In this document: piece by piece, positions 41,976 to 50,404 of the stretch
Position numbering within the stretch: position 1 is the stretch's first letter
How the letters are laid out: every line of letters begins with the position of its first letter
From: Thalassobius sp034670005
Lineage (GTDB): Bacteria; Pseudomonadota; Alphaproteobacteria; Rhodobacterales; Rhodobacteraceae
Assembly (NCBI RefSeq): GCF_034670005.1
Contig: NZ_JAXMOH010000007.1
Coordinates: 62,001 to 126,000, forward strand
Direction: 5' to 3'
Length of the DNA: 64,000 bases
Position numbers and translations under genes: made by a program
Notes under the pieces: model-generated
What the model was told of the DNA's origin: nothing
Database searches by the model: none
What the model saw: the letters and a program-made list of their open reading frames with translations, nothing else

Positions 41976-42001
41976 AAGGTCTGCCGGATCAGGCAGACCT
42001 T
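41976..42001 (-). terminator. Hairpin downstream of pyrE
   Basis: AAGGTCTGCC and GGCAGACCTT form a perfect 10-bp stem around a GGATCA loop, 31 bp past the pyrE stop in the direction of pyrE transcription. The tail (TACTACTAAATATT on the minus strand) is only moderately T-rich, so termination strength is uncertain. Confidence 0.6.
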
Positions 42002-42032
42002 TGCCACAAAGGTTTTTGAAAAAGCGTTAGGA

Positions 42033-42713
42033 TCAGCCGTTTTTTCGCGCTTCCTGCCACGCGCGCGGGTCGTTCAGGAACGACTCGACCTCCGTCAGGG
42101 TTTCGGAATCGAACGCCTCTTGCACCTTGGCCTCGGCCAACACGTCCCACCAGGTGCACAGGTGGTGCAGCTGCACCCCGTGATCGCCCAGCGTCTTGGT
42201 GGTTTCAGGGAAGATGTCATAGTAGAAAATCACCGCCGTATGTCCGCAGGTGGCGCCGGTTTCGCGGATCGCGTCGACGAAGCTCAGCTTGGAACCGCCA
42301 TCGGTGGTCAGGTCCTCGACCAGCAGAACCCGCTCGCCTTCGCTCATCGCGCCCTCGATCCGGGCGTTGCGGCCATAGCCTTTGGGTTTCTTGCGCACAT
42401 AGGTCATCGGCAGCGCCATGCGTTCAGCCACCAGCGCGGCAAATGGAATGCCCGCAGTTTCGCCACCTGCGATATTGTCGAAGGCCTCGAACCCGGCGTC
42501 GCGCATCACCGTGATCACCAGGAAATCCATCAGCGCCGAGCGGATGCGAGGGAAGGAAATCAGCTTTCGGCAATCGATATAGCTGGGCGAGGGAAGGCCC
42601 GAGGCCAGCGTATACGGTTCGCGGGTGTTGAAATTCACCGCGCCGATTTCCAGCAGCATCCGGGCGGTCAGGCGGGCGATTTCTTGTTTCGGCGGGAAGG
42701 CGGTTGGGATCAT
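42033..42713 (-). CDS. pyrE: Orotate phosphoribosyltransferase
   Basis: 226 residues. It joins orotate and PRPP to give OMP in pyrimidine synthesis. Key regions: LLEIGAVNFNTREPYTLASG, SPSYIDCRKLISFP, AGGETAGIPFA, MTYVRKKPKGYG and the PRPP loop VLLVEDLTTDGGSK. ATG 42713 fits the family; a long upstream frame running through the gap and into pyrC is not coding. pyrE follows pyrC on the same strand with a 73-bp gap that contains an interspersed element. Confidence 0.96.
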   Translation of the reverse strand: MIPTAFPPKQEIARLTARMLLEIGAVNFNTREPYTLASGLPSPSYIDCRKLISFPRIRSALMDFLVITVMRDAGFEAFDNIAGGETAGIPFAALVAERMALPMTYVRKKPKGYGRNARIEGAMSEGERVLLVEDLTTDGGSKLSFVDAIRETGATCGHTAVIFYYDIFPETTKTLGDHGVQLHHLCTWWDVLAEAKVQEAFDSETLTEVESFLNDPRAWQEARKNG

Positions 42714-42751
42714 CGGTTTTTCCTCGGACGTTGCGGCGGCGGTTTCGGGAC

Positions 42752-42771
42752 GCCTCCGGCGGGAGTATTTT
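42752..42771 (-). repeat. Interspersed element between pyrC and pyrE
   Basis: On the minus strand it reads AAAATACTCCCGCCGGAGGC. The second half is a short palindrome (GCCTCCGGCGGG-like). It matches 44976-44994 (AAATACTCCTGCCGGAGGC) at 18 of 19 positions. Confidence 0.55.
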
Positions 42772-42786
42772 GGGAATAGTGAAAGC

Positions 42787-43827
42787 TCAGGCGACCTTCC
42801 AATAGACCGGGAAGCCGGGGTCGAAAACGGTGACGGGGCCATCTGCGGTGTCGATCTTGGCGGGGAACACGACCGGGCTGTCCTGTTTGACCAGGCTGAT
42901 CGTGTCACTGTTTTCTGGCAGGCGGTAGAAGGCGGGACCGTGTTTGGAAGCAAAGCCTTCCAACTTATTCAGCGCGCCGTCGTCTTCGAATACATGCGCC
43001 AGCAGGGGCATCGTGTTGGTGGCGGTGAAACAACCGGCGCAACCGCAGGCGGTTTCCTTATTGGCGTCCGTGTGCGGGGCACTGTCTGTGCCGAGGAAGA
43101 ACCGTTCATCGCCGCTGGTCGCCGCGTCGCGCAGGGCCAGTCGATGGCTTTCGCGCTTGGCAACCGGCAGGCAGTAGTAATGCGGCTTGATGCCGCCGAC
43201 CAGGATATGGTTGCGGTTGATGATCAGGTGGTGGGTGGTGATGGTGGCGCCCAGATCACGATCATTGGCGCGCACATAGTCGACGCCGTCCTTGGTGGTG
43301 ATATGTTCCATCACCACGCGCAGCCCCGGTGTGGCCCGGCGTACCGGGTCGAGCACCCGGTCGATGAACACGGCTTCGCGGTCGAAAATGTCGATCTCGG
43401 CCTCGGTGACTTCGCCATGCACACACAGCGTCAGGCCGATTTCGGCCATCTTTTCCAGAACGCCGCGCACTTTGTCGAAATCGCGCACGCCGCTGGCTGA
43501 ATTGGTGGTGGCGCCAGCGGGGTATAGCTTTACCGCCTTGATCAGGCCGCTGGCATGGGCGGCCGCGACGTCTTTGGGATCGGTGTCCTCGGTCAGGTAA
43601 AGCGTCATCAACGGCTCGAACGCCATGCCCTTGGGCAGTGCAGCCATGATCCGGTCGCGATAGCCTGTGGCATCGGCCCCGGTGACCACCGGCGGGACCA
43701 GGTTCGGCATGATAATCGCACGGGCGAAATCACGGGCGGTTTCGGGCAGCACGGCTTTCAGCATCGCGCCATCGCGCAGATGCAGGTGCCAGTCATCGGG
43801 GCGGGTCAGGGTGATCGAGCTGTTCAT
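42787..43827 (-). CDS. pyrC: Dihydroorotase
   Basis: 346 residues, class II (PyrC) type. It closes carbamoyl aspartate to dihydroorotate. Zinc ligands are visible in DDWHLHLRDG (His-x-His), LYPAGATTNSASGVRD has the carboxylated-lysine region (AVKLYPAG), LCVHGEVT and VMEHITTKDGV carry the later histidines, and FLGTDSAPHT the final Asp. ATG 43827 is the family start. A hairpin ends one base before this start, so translation may be controlled there. It is followed by pyrE. Confidence 0.96.
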   Translation of the reverse strand: MNSSITLTRPDDWHLHLRDGAMLKAVLPETARDFARAIIMPNLVPPVVTGADATGYRDRIMAALPKGMAFEPLMTLYLTEDTDPKDVAAAHASGLIKAVKLYPAGATTNSASGVRDFDKVRGVLEKMAEIGLTLCVHGEVTEAEIDIFDREAVFIDRVLDPVRRATPGLRVVMEHITTKDGVDYVRANDRDLGATITTHHLIINRNHILVGGIKPHYYCLPVAKRESHRLALRDAATSGDERFFLGTDSAPHTDANKETACGCAGCFTATNTMPLLAHVFEDDGALNKLEGFASKHGPAFYRLPENSDTISLVKQDSPVVFPAKIDTADGPVTVFDPGFPVYWKVA

Positions 43828-43828
43828 A

Positions 43829-43853
43829 CCCCCGCGATTACACAATCGCGGGG
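43829..43853 (-). promoter_or_regulatory. Hairpin abutting pyrC start codon
   Basis: CCCCGCGATT and AATCGCGGGG arms (43830-43839 and 43844-43853) surround a four-base loop; on the minus strand the stem ends one base before the pyrC ATG and contains the only GGGGG that could serve as ribosome binding site. In enteric bacteria pyrC is regulated by a leader hairpin hiding the ribosome binding site according to pyrimidine supply. A similar mechanism here is an inference. Confidence 0.5.
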
Positions 43854-43877
43854 CTGCATTCCAGTACTGAACGAAAA

Positions 43878-44837
43878 TCAGTCGCGTTTTGGCGGAATTA
43901 CGATCTTGCCTTCTTCGGCGGCCTTTTCCAGCGAATCCAAACGGCGCTTGATCCGTGGCGCATTCATCCGCGCCACCACGTTGCGGCAGACCATCGTCGC
44001 CAGCCAGGGACGATCGGCCACGTCCATCTTGGCGATCAACCCGCGCAGATAGGCCGGGTGGTCGCGCCGGGCGCGGTAAAGCGCGGCGAAAAGAGCCTCG
44101 TCCAGCCGGTCCTCACCCGCGGCCTGCAGGATCGGGAACAGGATTTCCATCGCGATCAGTTCCGATTGCAGCGCATCGCCCATATTTGGCATCCGCAGTT
44201 TGGTCACGTTCTGCCGGGTAAACAGTGCTGCATGCATCGCATCGAGGTCTTCGCTCGGATCATAGATGACAAACCCCCGCGCAGCGGCATCCAGCATATC
44301 GGGGGCATAGCCGAACCGGTCGGTGAAACAGGTGCGGCGCATCTCGATGAACCGGTCGTCCCATTCCGTCACCCGAGGGTCCAGCGTAGCTTGCGGCTGT
44401 ACCGCCACGACGGTGGCCCCGGGGGCGGCAACGGAAAAGGCAGACGCAGCATAACCGCAAGGACCTGCGCCATAGAAGATCACCTGTTCGAAGTCTTCGA
44501 AAAATCCGTCATCAATCAATCGGTCGAAAAATCCGTAGATATTACCGTCGCGGAACCAGGTATCGCCATCTGATATCACTCCCAGATGCGACCAGCCAAG
44601 CGCGCGGGCGAAATCCCACCCCATCGGCTGAGCAGTATCCGACAGCGCCTGAATGCCCTGTATCGATTCGAAGGTGACCAGCAAAATCGGTTTTTCATCC
44701 ACGAACCCGGCGATATGGCGGTCACCAAGGAGTTGACAAAAACCGGTTTCATCGGTGATTTCGTCGAATTTTTCCAGCCATGCCGCCTTTTTCAGGCCAT
44801 TGAGCGGTGTGTCCAACGGGTTCGGCGCATCCAGCAT
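43878..44837 (-). CDS. Alpha/beta-hydrolase-like protein with altered nucleophile elbow
   Basis: 319 residues starting MLDAPNPLDTPLNGLKK, with GAGGAA before ATG 44837. The central segment VIFYGAGPCGYAASAFSVAA, followed by VVAVQPQATLDPRVTEWDDRF, resembles the strand-nucleophile-helix element of hydrolase-like proteins found with polysaccharide genes (YGSSMGGYA type). The serine position is Gly here and a Cys stands two residues later, so normal Ser catalysis is unlikely. Related proteins are sometimes labelled PAPS reductase, which the sequence does not support. The last 100 residues are helical and basic. It lies 50 bp upstream of pyrC and downstream of a glycosyltransferase operon. Confidence 0.6.
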   Translation of the reverse strand: MLDAPNPLDTPLNGLKKAAWLEKFDEITDETGFCQLLGDRHIAGFVDEKPILLVTFESIQGIQALSDTAQPMGWDFARALGWSHLGVISDGDTWFRDGNIYGFFDRLIDDGFFEDFEQVIFYGAGPCGYAASAFSVAAPGATVVAVQPQATLDPRVTEWDDRFIEMRRTCFTDRFGYAPDMLDAAARGFVIYDPSEDLDAMHAALFTRQNVTKLRMPNMGDALQSELIAMEILFPILQAAGEDRLDEALFAALYRARRDHPAYLRGLIAKMDVADRPWLATMVCRNVVARMNAPRIKRRLDSLEKAAEEGKIVIPPKRD

Positions 44838-44975
44838 CTACTCATTCCTCGATTTTTTTCCGCAGCGGAGACCCCGGCACGGCTTATTTCCAATCGAATC
44901 TAAAGTGGATTTGGGGCAAAAATGCGGAGAAACCGGGGGGGATTCTTGGCACCCGCAGCGGTTTCTTCTTGGATC

Positions 44976-44994
44976 AAATACTCCTGCCGGAGGC
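44976..44994 (+). repeat. Interspersed element between glycosyltransferase operon and hydrolase-like gene
   Basis: AAATACTCCTGCCGGAGGC, a near-copy of 42752-42771 in inverted orientation. It sits in a 224-bp gene-free gap (44838-45061), which also contains a TGCGCC/GGCGCG hairpin near 45040-45055 that may terminate the glycosyltransferase operon. Confidence 0.55.
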
Positions 44995-45061
44995 AATTGC
45001 GCGGCAGAGGCCGAAGGCCGGAGCCGAGAAAGGACTGCGCGCCGCAAGGCGCACAATCGGA

Positions 45062-46111
45062 TCAGTCCCGCTTGGTTTTGCGGCCCAGATTGGCATAATG
45101 GGTCAGAAACCGAGCGGCCTCTTTCGGTACTGGACGCGAAGGCGGCACGGTCAGCAATCGGCCGAACAGGGCCCGATACGGTTCCAGAAGCATCAGGTCT
45201 TCGAAACGTGACTTGCGCCATGTGACAGCGGCATCGTGCAGCCGGGCCAGTTCGGGGTCGGATTTCAATGCGGCCAATTCCGCTTGCATCCGCTCGGACA
45301 GGGCGAGGATCGAGCGATCCTCGGCAATGTTGAAATTCCGTTCCACCCAGTAATCTATATCCAGCATATGGTCGGAATGCACCGCGCGACCGCGATCGGA
45401 TTTGAGCACATAGCTTTCCATCGCGCCCAGGGGGTAATGGTTCAGTTGGGCCAGCGCATAATTCGACCGGCCGTAATTGGAAAAAATCCGCGTGGTGGTA
45501 AATTTGGGGTCCAGTTCGCGACCTTCGCCATCGAACCAGCGCGCCTGTGCGACCTTGTCGGCGTCGGGGCGGCGCGGCCGGTGAACACCCAGTTTGCCGT
45601 AGGTGCCATCATTGCGGTACAGCGTTTTAAACATCGCCACGCGCCACGGCCAGTGCATCACAACAGGGGCTGCGCGGGTAAAGGTTTCGGTCACCGGATG
45701 ATCCTCGAACCGGACCTGCCCGGCATTGCCGAACAGCCGCCAAGTCAGTGGGATCGCCGTCGCTTCGGGCAAGGCGTCCAGCAGGTCAGGGATGGTATGG
45801 GCGCCAACATGGATATTGACGAATTCGTCCACATCCAGCGTCATCAGCCAATCGGCATCGGCCAGCGCGGGATGTTGTTCGGCCAGCTTGTAAGCGGTGA
45901 ACTGGACGCCACCCTTGCCGTAAGGGCCATCATTGCGGACATGGGTCAGCGCGCCCATCGCCTCTAACCGATCCAGCATCGCATCGCTGCCGTCCTGGCA
46001 ATCATTTGAAAATACAAGAAAGTCTGTAAATCCCACCGCCCGGTGATGGGCTAGCCATTCGAGCAGGAAAGCGCCTTCATTGCGCTGGGTCAGGATGGCG
46101 AGGATCTTCAA
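45062..46111 (-). CDS. Glycosyltransferase family 2-like protein
   Basis: 349 residues if started with TTG at 46111, four bases after the stop of the preceding gene; the chain then begins LKILAILTQRNEGAFLLEW, the normal start of this family. ATG codons at 46165 or 46144 would overlap the previous gene. GT-A features: LTQRNEGAFLLEWLAHHRAV, LVFSNDCQDGSDAMLDRL, LMTLDVDEFVNIHVG (DVDEF at 93-97), then LNHYPLGAMESYVLKSDRGR with the conserved NHY and SDRGRA motifs. It is the last of four coupled genes. Cytosolic; sugar donor and acceptor unknown. Confidence 0.82.
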   Translation of the reverse strand: MKILAILTQRNEGAFLLEWLAHHRAVGFTDFLVFSNDCQDGSDAMLDRLEAMGALTHVRNDGPYGKGGVQFTAYKLAEQHPALADADWLMTLDVDEFVNIHVGAHTIPDLLDALPEATAIPLTWRLFGNAGQVRFEDHPVTETFTRAAPVVMHWPWRVAMFKTLYRNDGTYGKLGVHRPRRPDADKVAQARWFDGEGRELDPKFTTTRIFSNYGRSNYALAQLNHYPLGAMESYVLKSDRGRAVHSDHMLDIDYWVERNFNIAEDRSILALSERMQAELAALKSDPELARLHDAAVTWRKSRFEDLMLLEPYRALFGRLLTVPPSRPVPKEAARFLTHYANLGRKTKRD

Positions 46112-46115
46112 AGCA

Positions 46116-48491
46116 CTAGCTTTCCATATCCAGCGCCAGCGCATATGCGACACGTTCGGTTGCATCCAGATCGATGGTCAACGCCTGTTGATAGAGCTCT
46201 TCGAATTCCGGCATTTCGTGTAATTCGGCGGCCTTGGCCCGGTGCCATTCCACCCCCGTGAGATGCCAGCCGCGTAACACCTCGTCAGCCATGAGACGGT
46301 CATATTCTGCCTGCATCCGCGGCAGGTTGCGTTTGATGGTGACATCCTTGCAATCGGACCAGTCCATCCGGATCCAGTAATTCAGACCGATCGAGCGATC
46401 CACGTGCAGCGCCCGGCCGCGCTGGCGTTTGACCAGATAGCTTTCGGCGCTGCGCAGCGCGTAATGATTGAGCTGGATCAGGTCGTAACCGATGGTTTTC
46501 TTGGAATTACGCCAGCCTTTTTCGGCGGCGTCCTTGGTCATATCCTGACCCGATCCATTGACCCATTTGACTTGCGCCTTGAAATCCTCCCGCAGCTTAT
46601 TCGGGCGGTGACAACTGATCTTTTCATAGGCCCCGATGTTCCGGAACATCGTTTTAAACCCCCAGACCGTATGCGGCTTTGGGCAGAATTTGGGGGCGCA
46701 GATGTCGAATTGGTCGATGACGAAGCTGTCCTCCAGACGGGTCACGCCGTTATAGCCGAACAGTCGCCAGGTCATCGCCACATTGGTCGCGTCCCCGATC
46801 CGTTCGAAGAAATCCGGCAGCGTGCCGTTGCCGCAGCGGATATTCATGAACTCGTCCACGTCAATATGGGCGATCCAGTCTGAATTCTGCAGCACCGGTT
46901 CCTTAAGCGCCTGATTAAGCGCGTGTTGTTGCGGTGAATTTCCTTTCCATTTGTCATTGTTGCGGTGTTGCAAAACGCCCATGTCCTGCAAACGGTCCAG
47001 AATTTCACTGGTGCCGTCTGAACAGTCATTGGTGTAGATCAGGAAATTATCCACCCCAATGGCGCGATGATAGGCGACCCATTCTATGATATAGGGCGCT
47101 TCATTCTTCATACAGCCGACGATCAGGGTGCCGGTGTTACCATCTGGCAATTGGCGCGGCTGCATCGGGGAATAGGGGGCTGCCAGCTGTTCTTCTTCCA
47201 CCATACCGATCATATTGTGCGGTTTGAACGAGGACGCTTTCAGCTTCTCGTAATTCTTCACTGCCAGTGGCGGCATGATCCTGCGTGCGGCCTTGGACAA
47301 TCCATCTTTATCGCCGTCCCGTTGTTGCGCCGCCTGCGGACGGAGGGCGCCATTCAGCGCGGCGATATCCTCGGCTTTGCTTTTCTGAGCGTCCCGTGTC
47401 TCCTTGTCGATCCGCCACAGGAATGCCCGTAGATACTGGGTCGCGCGGAATCCTTTTTCCGGCTCGGCTTCGGTCCAGTCAGGTAGGGCGGGGTCGGGTG
47501 TCAGGCTGGTTTCAGTCAGGGCAGGGTGGGCGGATAAAAGCGCGTTGTTCGCTGCGCTAAACCCTTGCGACACCGGCGCCAGACTGCCCGCCGCAATCGG
47601 ATCGCCCTCAACTTGCACTTCGTCCATAAACTTGCCCCAAAGCGGGCGCCCGATAATCCGGTCCGAGTTGTTCAGCAATTGCAATAACAGATCATTCATC
47701 TGGCGCGCACGTGTCACCCAGGCTGCCGAAGGTTGCGCCGGTGGACGCTCAGCCAGTGCCCGCCCGATGCTGCCTTCGATTTCGAACATCGCGCGGATCT
47801 CGTCAGTTGCCGCGTCGGAATAAAACAGGGCTTCGTCATAGGGACGGAAAGTTACCGAACCCGATCCGAACACGGTTTCCCATTCCTGTTGCAATCGCGG
47901 AAAATCAAGCCAGAAGGCCGGGCATTGGGTTTCCTGAAACTGCCCGTTTTGCGGCACGATTTCATGCCCATCCAGCAAGGCATCGTCCCACCAATCGGGC
48001 GTTCCCGCCATTTCCATTTCCAGGGCCAAAGAGGTTTTGCGCCCCTCAAGCACCTGCGCCGCATAGTGGCGCGCCAGCAGCCGGCCTTGTTCATCGATAT
48101 GGGCAATGATCCTGATATCGTCGGAAAGCGGTGCCAGTAGAGATTTCAACCGCTCGATTTCGGACCGCCGAGCCAGAGAGGGGCCCAATTGCGCGGCAGA
48201 CAGGATCAGTGCCTGCGGTTGTTTTTCCGCTACTTCGCGGATCAACGCCTGCTGCAGATCTTCAAACAGTTGCGCCTGTTTGTCGGGTGCAATGAAACCC
48301 CGGTTGAACCGTAGCGGATCGATATGGTCGGGATCGGTGACGGCCATAAAGAGCCGGGTGTGGTTCTTCGGCCCCGGCGATCGGGGGAACAGGTATCCCT
48401 TATCCAATAGCTGATCACGCTTGTCCGACAGGATTTGCTGCAACCGCGCCGCGCCGGTCTGTTCCAGACCGATATGCAGGTAAATCCGCAT
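46116..48491 (-). CDS. Fusion of degenerate sulfotransferase-like domain and glycosyltransferase family 2-like domain
   Basis: 791 residues. The N-terminus MRIYLHIGLEQTGAARLQQI resembles the PAPS-binding loop start of sulfotransferases (HIGxxKTGTTxLQ), but Lys and Ser/Thr of the loop are replaced by Gln, Ala and Ala; RDQLLDKGYLFPRS and QALILSAAQLG extend the likeness. The middle 200 residues are unassigned. From about 450 a complete GT-A domain follows: VGCMKNEAPYIIEWVAYHRA, LIYTNDCSDGTSEILDRL, WIAHIDVDEFMNIRCGNG (DVDEF at 544-548), MTWRLFGYNG and LNHYALRSAESYLVKRQRGR. Its ATG shares one base with the TGA of the sulfotransferase gene. The fusion suggests sulfation and glycosylation of one product; the N-domain is probably no longer active. 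Confidence 0.8.
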   Translation of the reverse strand: MRIYLHIGLEQTGAARLQQILSDKRDQLLDKGYLFPRSPGPKNHTRLFMAVTDPDHIDPLRFNRGFIAPDKQAQLFEDLQQALIREVAEKQPQALILSAAQLGPSLARRSEIERLKSLLAPLSDDIRIIAHIDEQGRLLARHYAAQVLEGRKTSLALEMEMAGTPDWWDDALLDGHEIVPQNGQFQETQCPAFWLDFPRLQQEWETVFGSGSVTFRPYDEALFYSDAATDEIRAMFEIEGSIGRALAERPPAQPSAAWVTRARQMNDLLLQLLNNSDRIIGRPLWGKFMDEVQVEGDPIAAGSLAPVSQGFSAANNALLSAHPALTETSLTPDPALPDWTEAEPEKGFRATQYLRAFLWRIDKETRDAQKSKAEDIAALNGALRPQAAQQRDGDKDGLSKAARRIMPPLAVKNYEKLKASSFKPHNMIGMVEEEQLAAPYSPMQPRQLPDGNTGTLIVGCMKNEAPYIIEWVAYHRAIGVDNFLIYTNDCSDGTSEILDRLQDMGVLQHRNNDKWKGNSPQQHALNQALKEPVLQNSDWIAHIDVDEFMNIRCGNGTLPDFFERIGDATNVAMTWRLFGYNGVTRLEDSFVIDQFDICAPKFCPKPHTVWGFKTMFRNIGAYEKISCHRPNKLREDFKAQVKWVNGSGQDMTKDAAEKGWRNSKKTIGYDLIQLNHYALRSAESYLVKRQRGRALHVDRSIGLNYWIRMDWSDCKDVTIKRNLPRMQAEYDRLMADEVLRGWHLTGVEWHRAKAAELHEMPEFEELYQQALTIDLDATERVAYALALDMES

Positions 48492-49135
48492 CAGGCGGCC
48501 TCCGTTCCGCTTTTCTTAGGCTTGCGGCCCTTGTTGGCCCGGCCCCACCATTTCAGATCTATGCCGAGAAAGTCCGCGATCTTGTCCTTGGCGGATTTAT
48601 CCGCCAGATCATATTCCAGAAATCCATCATCCCCGGCAAAGAGTTTACGGATATGGGCGTGATGCGCCTCGATCCACTGGACCCGCTCATGTCCGGTTTC
48701 ACCATAACCCAGCGGCAAGCCCGGAATGGCGTTTTTCGGCAATCGCTCCACCCCCAGATTGGACCAGCGCAGCATGCTGTCGGAAATTGCCTTGGGATCA
48801 CGATAAGACAGCAGGAATTTCGCCCCCGGATGATGCTGTCGGATGGCGTCGATTATCCCCCAATCGGTCTGCGGCCACAGGCTCAGCCCCTCGCGCAGCG
48901 CGTTCACCTCGGTAAAGGCATCGAATTCTTGCATCAGTGACAGCGGGTCGCCGGAATGGAAATAGCCGTCATACATCAGCTTGCCGACAAAAGCGCCGTG
49001 CAGGTCGATGTTTTGGGTCTGCCGTCGTCGGATACGGTAATCAGCGGTCTTCAGGCCGGCGATTTTCATCGCCCGCGCCAAAGTGGTGGTGCCCGATTTC
49101 GGCAGGCCCAGATTGATCACGCGCAACCGGGTCAC
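48491..49135 (-). CDS. Sulfotransferase family protein
   Basis: 214 residues. INLGLPKSGTTTLARAMKIA is an intact PAPS-binding P-loop (5'-PSB loop), and FLLSYRDPKAISDSMLRWSN corresponds to the 3'-phosphate-binding region with Arg and Ser. So the enzyme should transfer sulfate from PAPS, probably to a glycan or lipid, in the cytoplasm. The C-terminus is basic (KWWGRANKGRKPKKSG). It overlaps the preceding glycosyltransferase by 4 bp and the next gene by one base, so it is translated as part of the cluster. Confidence 0.85.
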   Translation of the reverse strand: MTRLRVINLGLPKSGTTTLARAMKIAGLKTADYRIRRRQTQNIDLHGAFVGKLMYDGYFHSGDPLSLMQEFDAFTEVNALREGLSLWPQTDWGIIDAIRQHHPGAKFLLSYRDPKAISDSMLRWSNLGVERLPKNAIPGLPLGYGETGHERVQWIEAHHAHIRKLFAGDDGFLEYDLADKSAKDKIADFLGIDLKWWGRANKGRKPKKSGTEAA

Positions 49136-50190
49136 AGCGTCAGCCCCAAGGCAGCGATCATCTTTTCTTCCTCGGGCGGCAGCTTGCTGGCCGACTTGAG
49201 CTGATCGCGCATTGCCTGATAGGCGGGATCTTGCAACAGCTCGTCCCGCTTGGCCCGGTGCAGATTGCAGGCCTCGTCATGTAGGGCGCGGATCTCCGGG
49301 TCCGATTTCAGACCTTCCAGCGCGGCTTTCAGATCGGGCAGGTAGCGTCGGATCGACAGGTCAGCCCAGGCCGGATCGTTACGTTCGCGCCAGTAGGTAT
49401 CGTCGAAATCCCGGTTTTCACGGTTCACGTCGCCCCGGTCATTCTTGACCAGATAACTATCGAGCGACCGCAAAGCGTAGTGGTTCAGCGTGGCAAACTC
49501 GCGCGCGCCTTGGGCTGGGAATTTCCGGATCCGGCGCGGATTGGCCGCGATCAGGAACCGGTGCGGCACGTTGCGTCCCGATCCGTCGGTCCAGATGGGG
49601 CGGCGTTTCTTCGGCAGTTTGGTTTTGAAAAATGGCCTGTGTGCGCCATAATAATGCAGCGGGAAATCGTGCCGGATCAGGGTCTTGACCTCTTGCGCCA
49701 TTTCTCCACACCACACGTCGGGATTATGCGAGCGGGTGAATTGTTCGATCACCGGCCGGTCTTGGAAATCCTCGATATCGTCATTGGCAAAAAACTGAAA
49801 TTGCAGCGATATTGCCTGTGGATTGCCGCAGGCTTCGATCAGCGCCGGGATGGTGTGATCACCGATATGGATGTTGAGGAATTCATCGACATCCGCAATC
49901 CAGACCCAATCGGCATCGCGGACAAGGTCCTGACGGGCGGCGTCTTTCAGCGCTTCCATCTGGTAATTTCTTCCTTGGGCCGGGTTGGGTAGATGGGTGA
50001 CGATGCCGCGTTCTGCCAACGCATCCAGCAACCGGTCGGTCGCGTCGGAACAATCGTTGGAATAAAACAGAAAATCGGTGACCCCGATCAGCCGGTTAAA
50101 GGCGATCCATTCCAGCAAGAAGGGGCCTTCGTTTTTCACACAGGTTACGGCGGTCACACGCATTGGCCTGCCCCCTGGCGCATCAGACAT
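49132..50190 (-). CDS. Glycosyltransferase family 2-like protein, first gene of cluster
   Basis: 352 residues from ATG 50190; the ATG at 50163, with AGGGGGCAGG upstream, gives a more usual start (MRVTAVTCVKNEG) and may be the true one. GT-A features are TCVKNEGPFLLEWIAFNRLI, LFYSNDCSDATDRLLDAL, WVWIADVDEFLNIHIGDHTI (DVDEF at 100-104), LNHYALRSLDSYLVKNDRGD. Divergent from coxD with a 214-bp gap. It opens a four-gene operon (glycosyltransferase, sulfotransferase, fusion protein, glycosyltransferase). Confidence 0.86.
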   Translation of the reverse strand: MSDAPGGRPMRVTAVTCVKNEGPFLLEWIAFNRLIGVTDFLFYSNDCSDATDRLLDALAERGIVTHLPNPAQGRNYQMEALKDAARQDLVRDADWVWIADVDEFLNIHIGDHTIPALIEACGNPQAISLQFQFFANDDIEDFQDRPVIEQFTRSHNPDVWCGEMAQEVKTLIRHDFPLHYYGAHRPFFKTKLPKKRRPIWTDGSGRNVPHRFLIAANPRRIRKFPAQGAREFATLNHYALRSLDSYLVKNDRGDVNRENRDFDDTYWRERNDPAWADLSIRRYLPDLKAALEGLKSDPEIRALHDEACNLHRAKRDELLQDPAYQAMRDQLKSASKLPPEEEKMIAALGLTL

Positions 50191-50404
50191 GTCTCTTGGC
50201 TACTCTCTGCTCGTCAACGGCGCGGCCGGGTTTTGTCTTAGCCGCTTGATTATTGATGAAATCTTTACAGTTCAGGGCGGAATCCGTCAATCTTGTGCTG
50301 GTGGCCCTTTGCGCAGACAGTCGGAATTTTTTTACAAACGCGACAATGGTCGTGCTTGACGCTGCCCTCTGTGCCTGACTGACTGGCGCGCAGGGAGGAT
50401 GACG

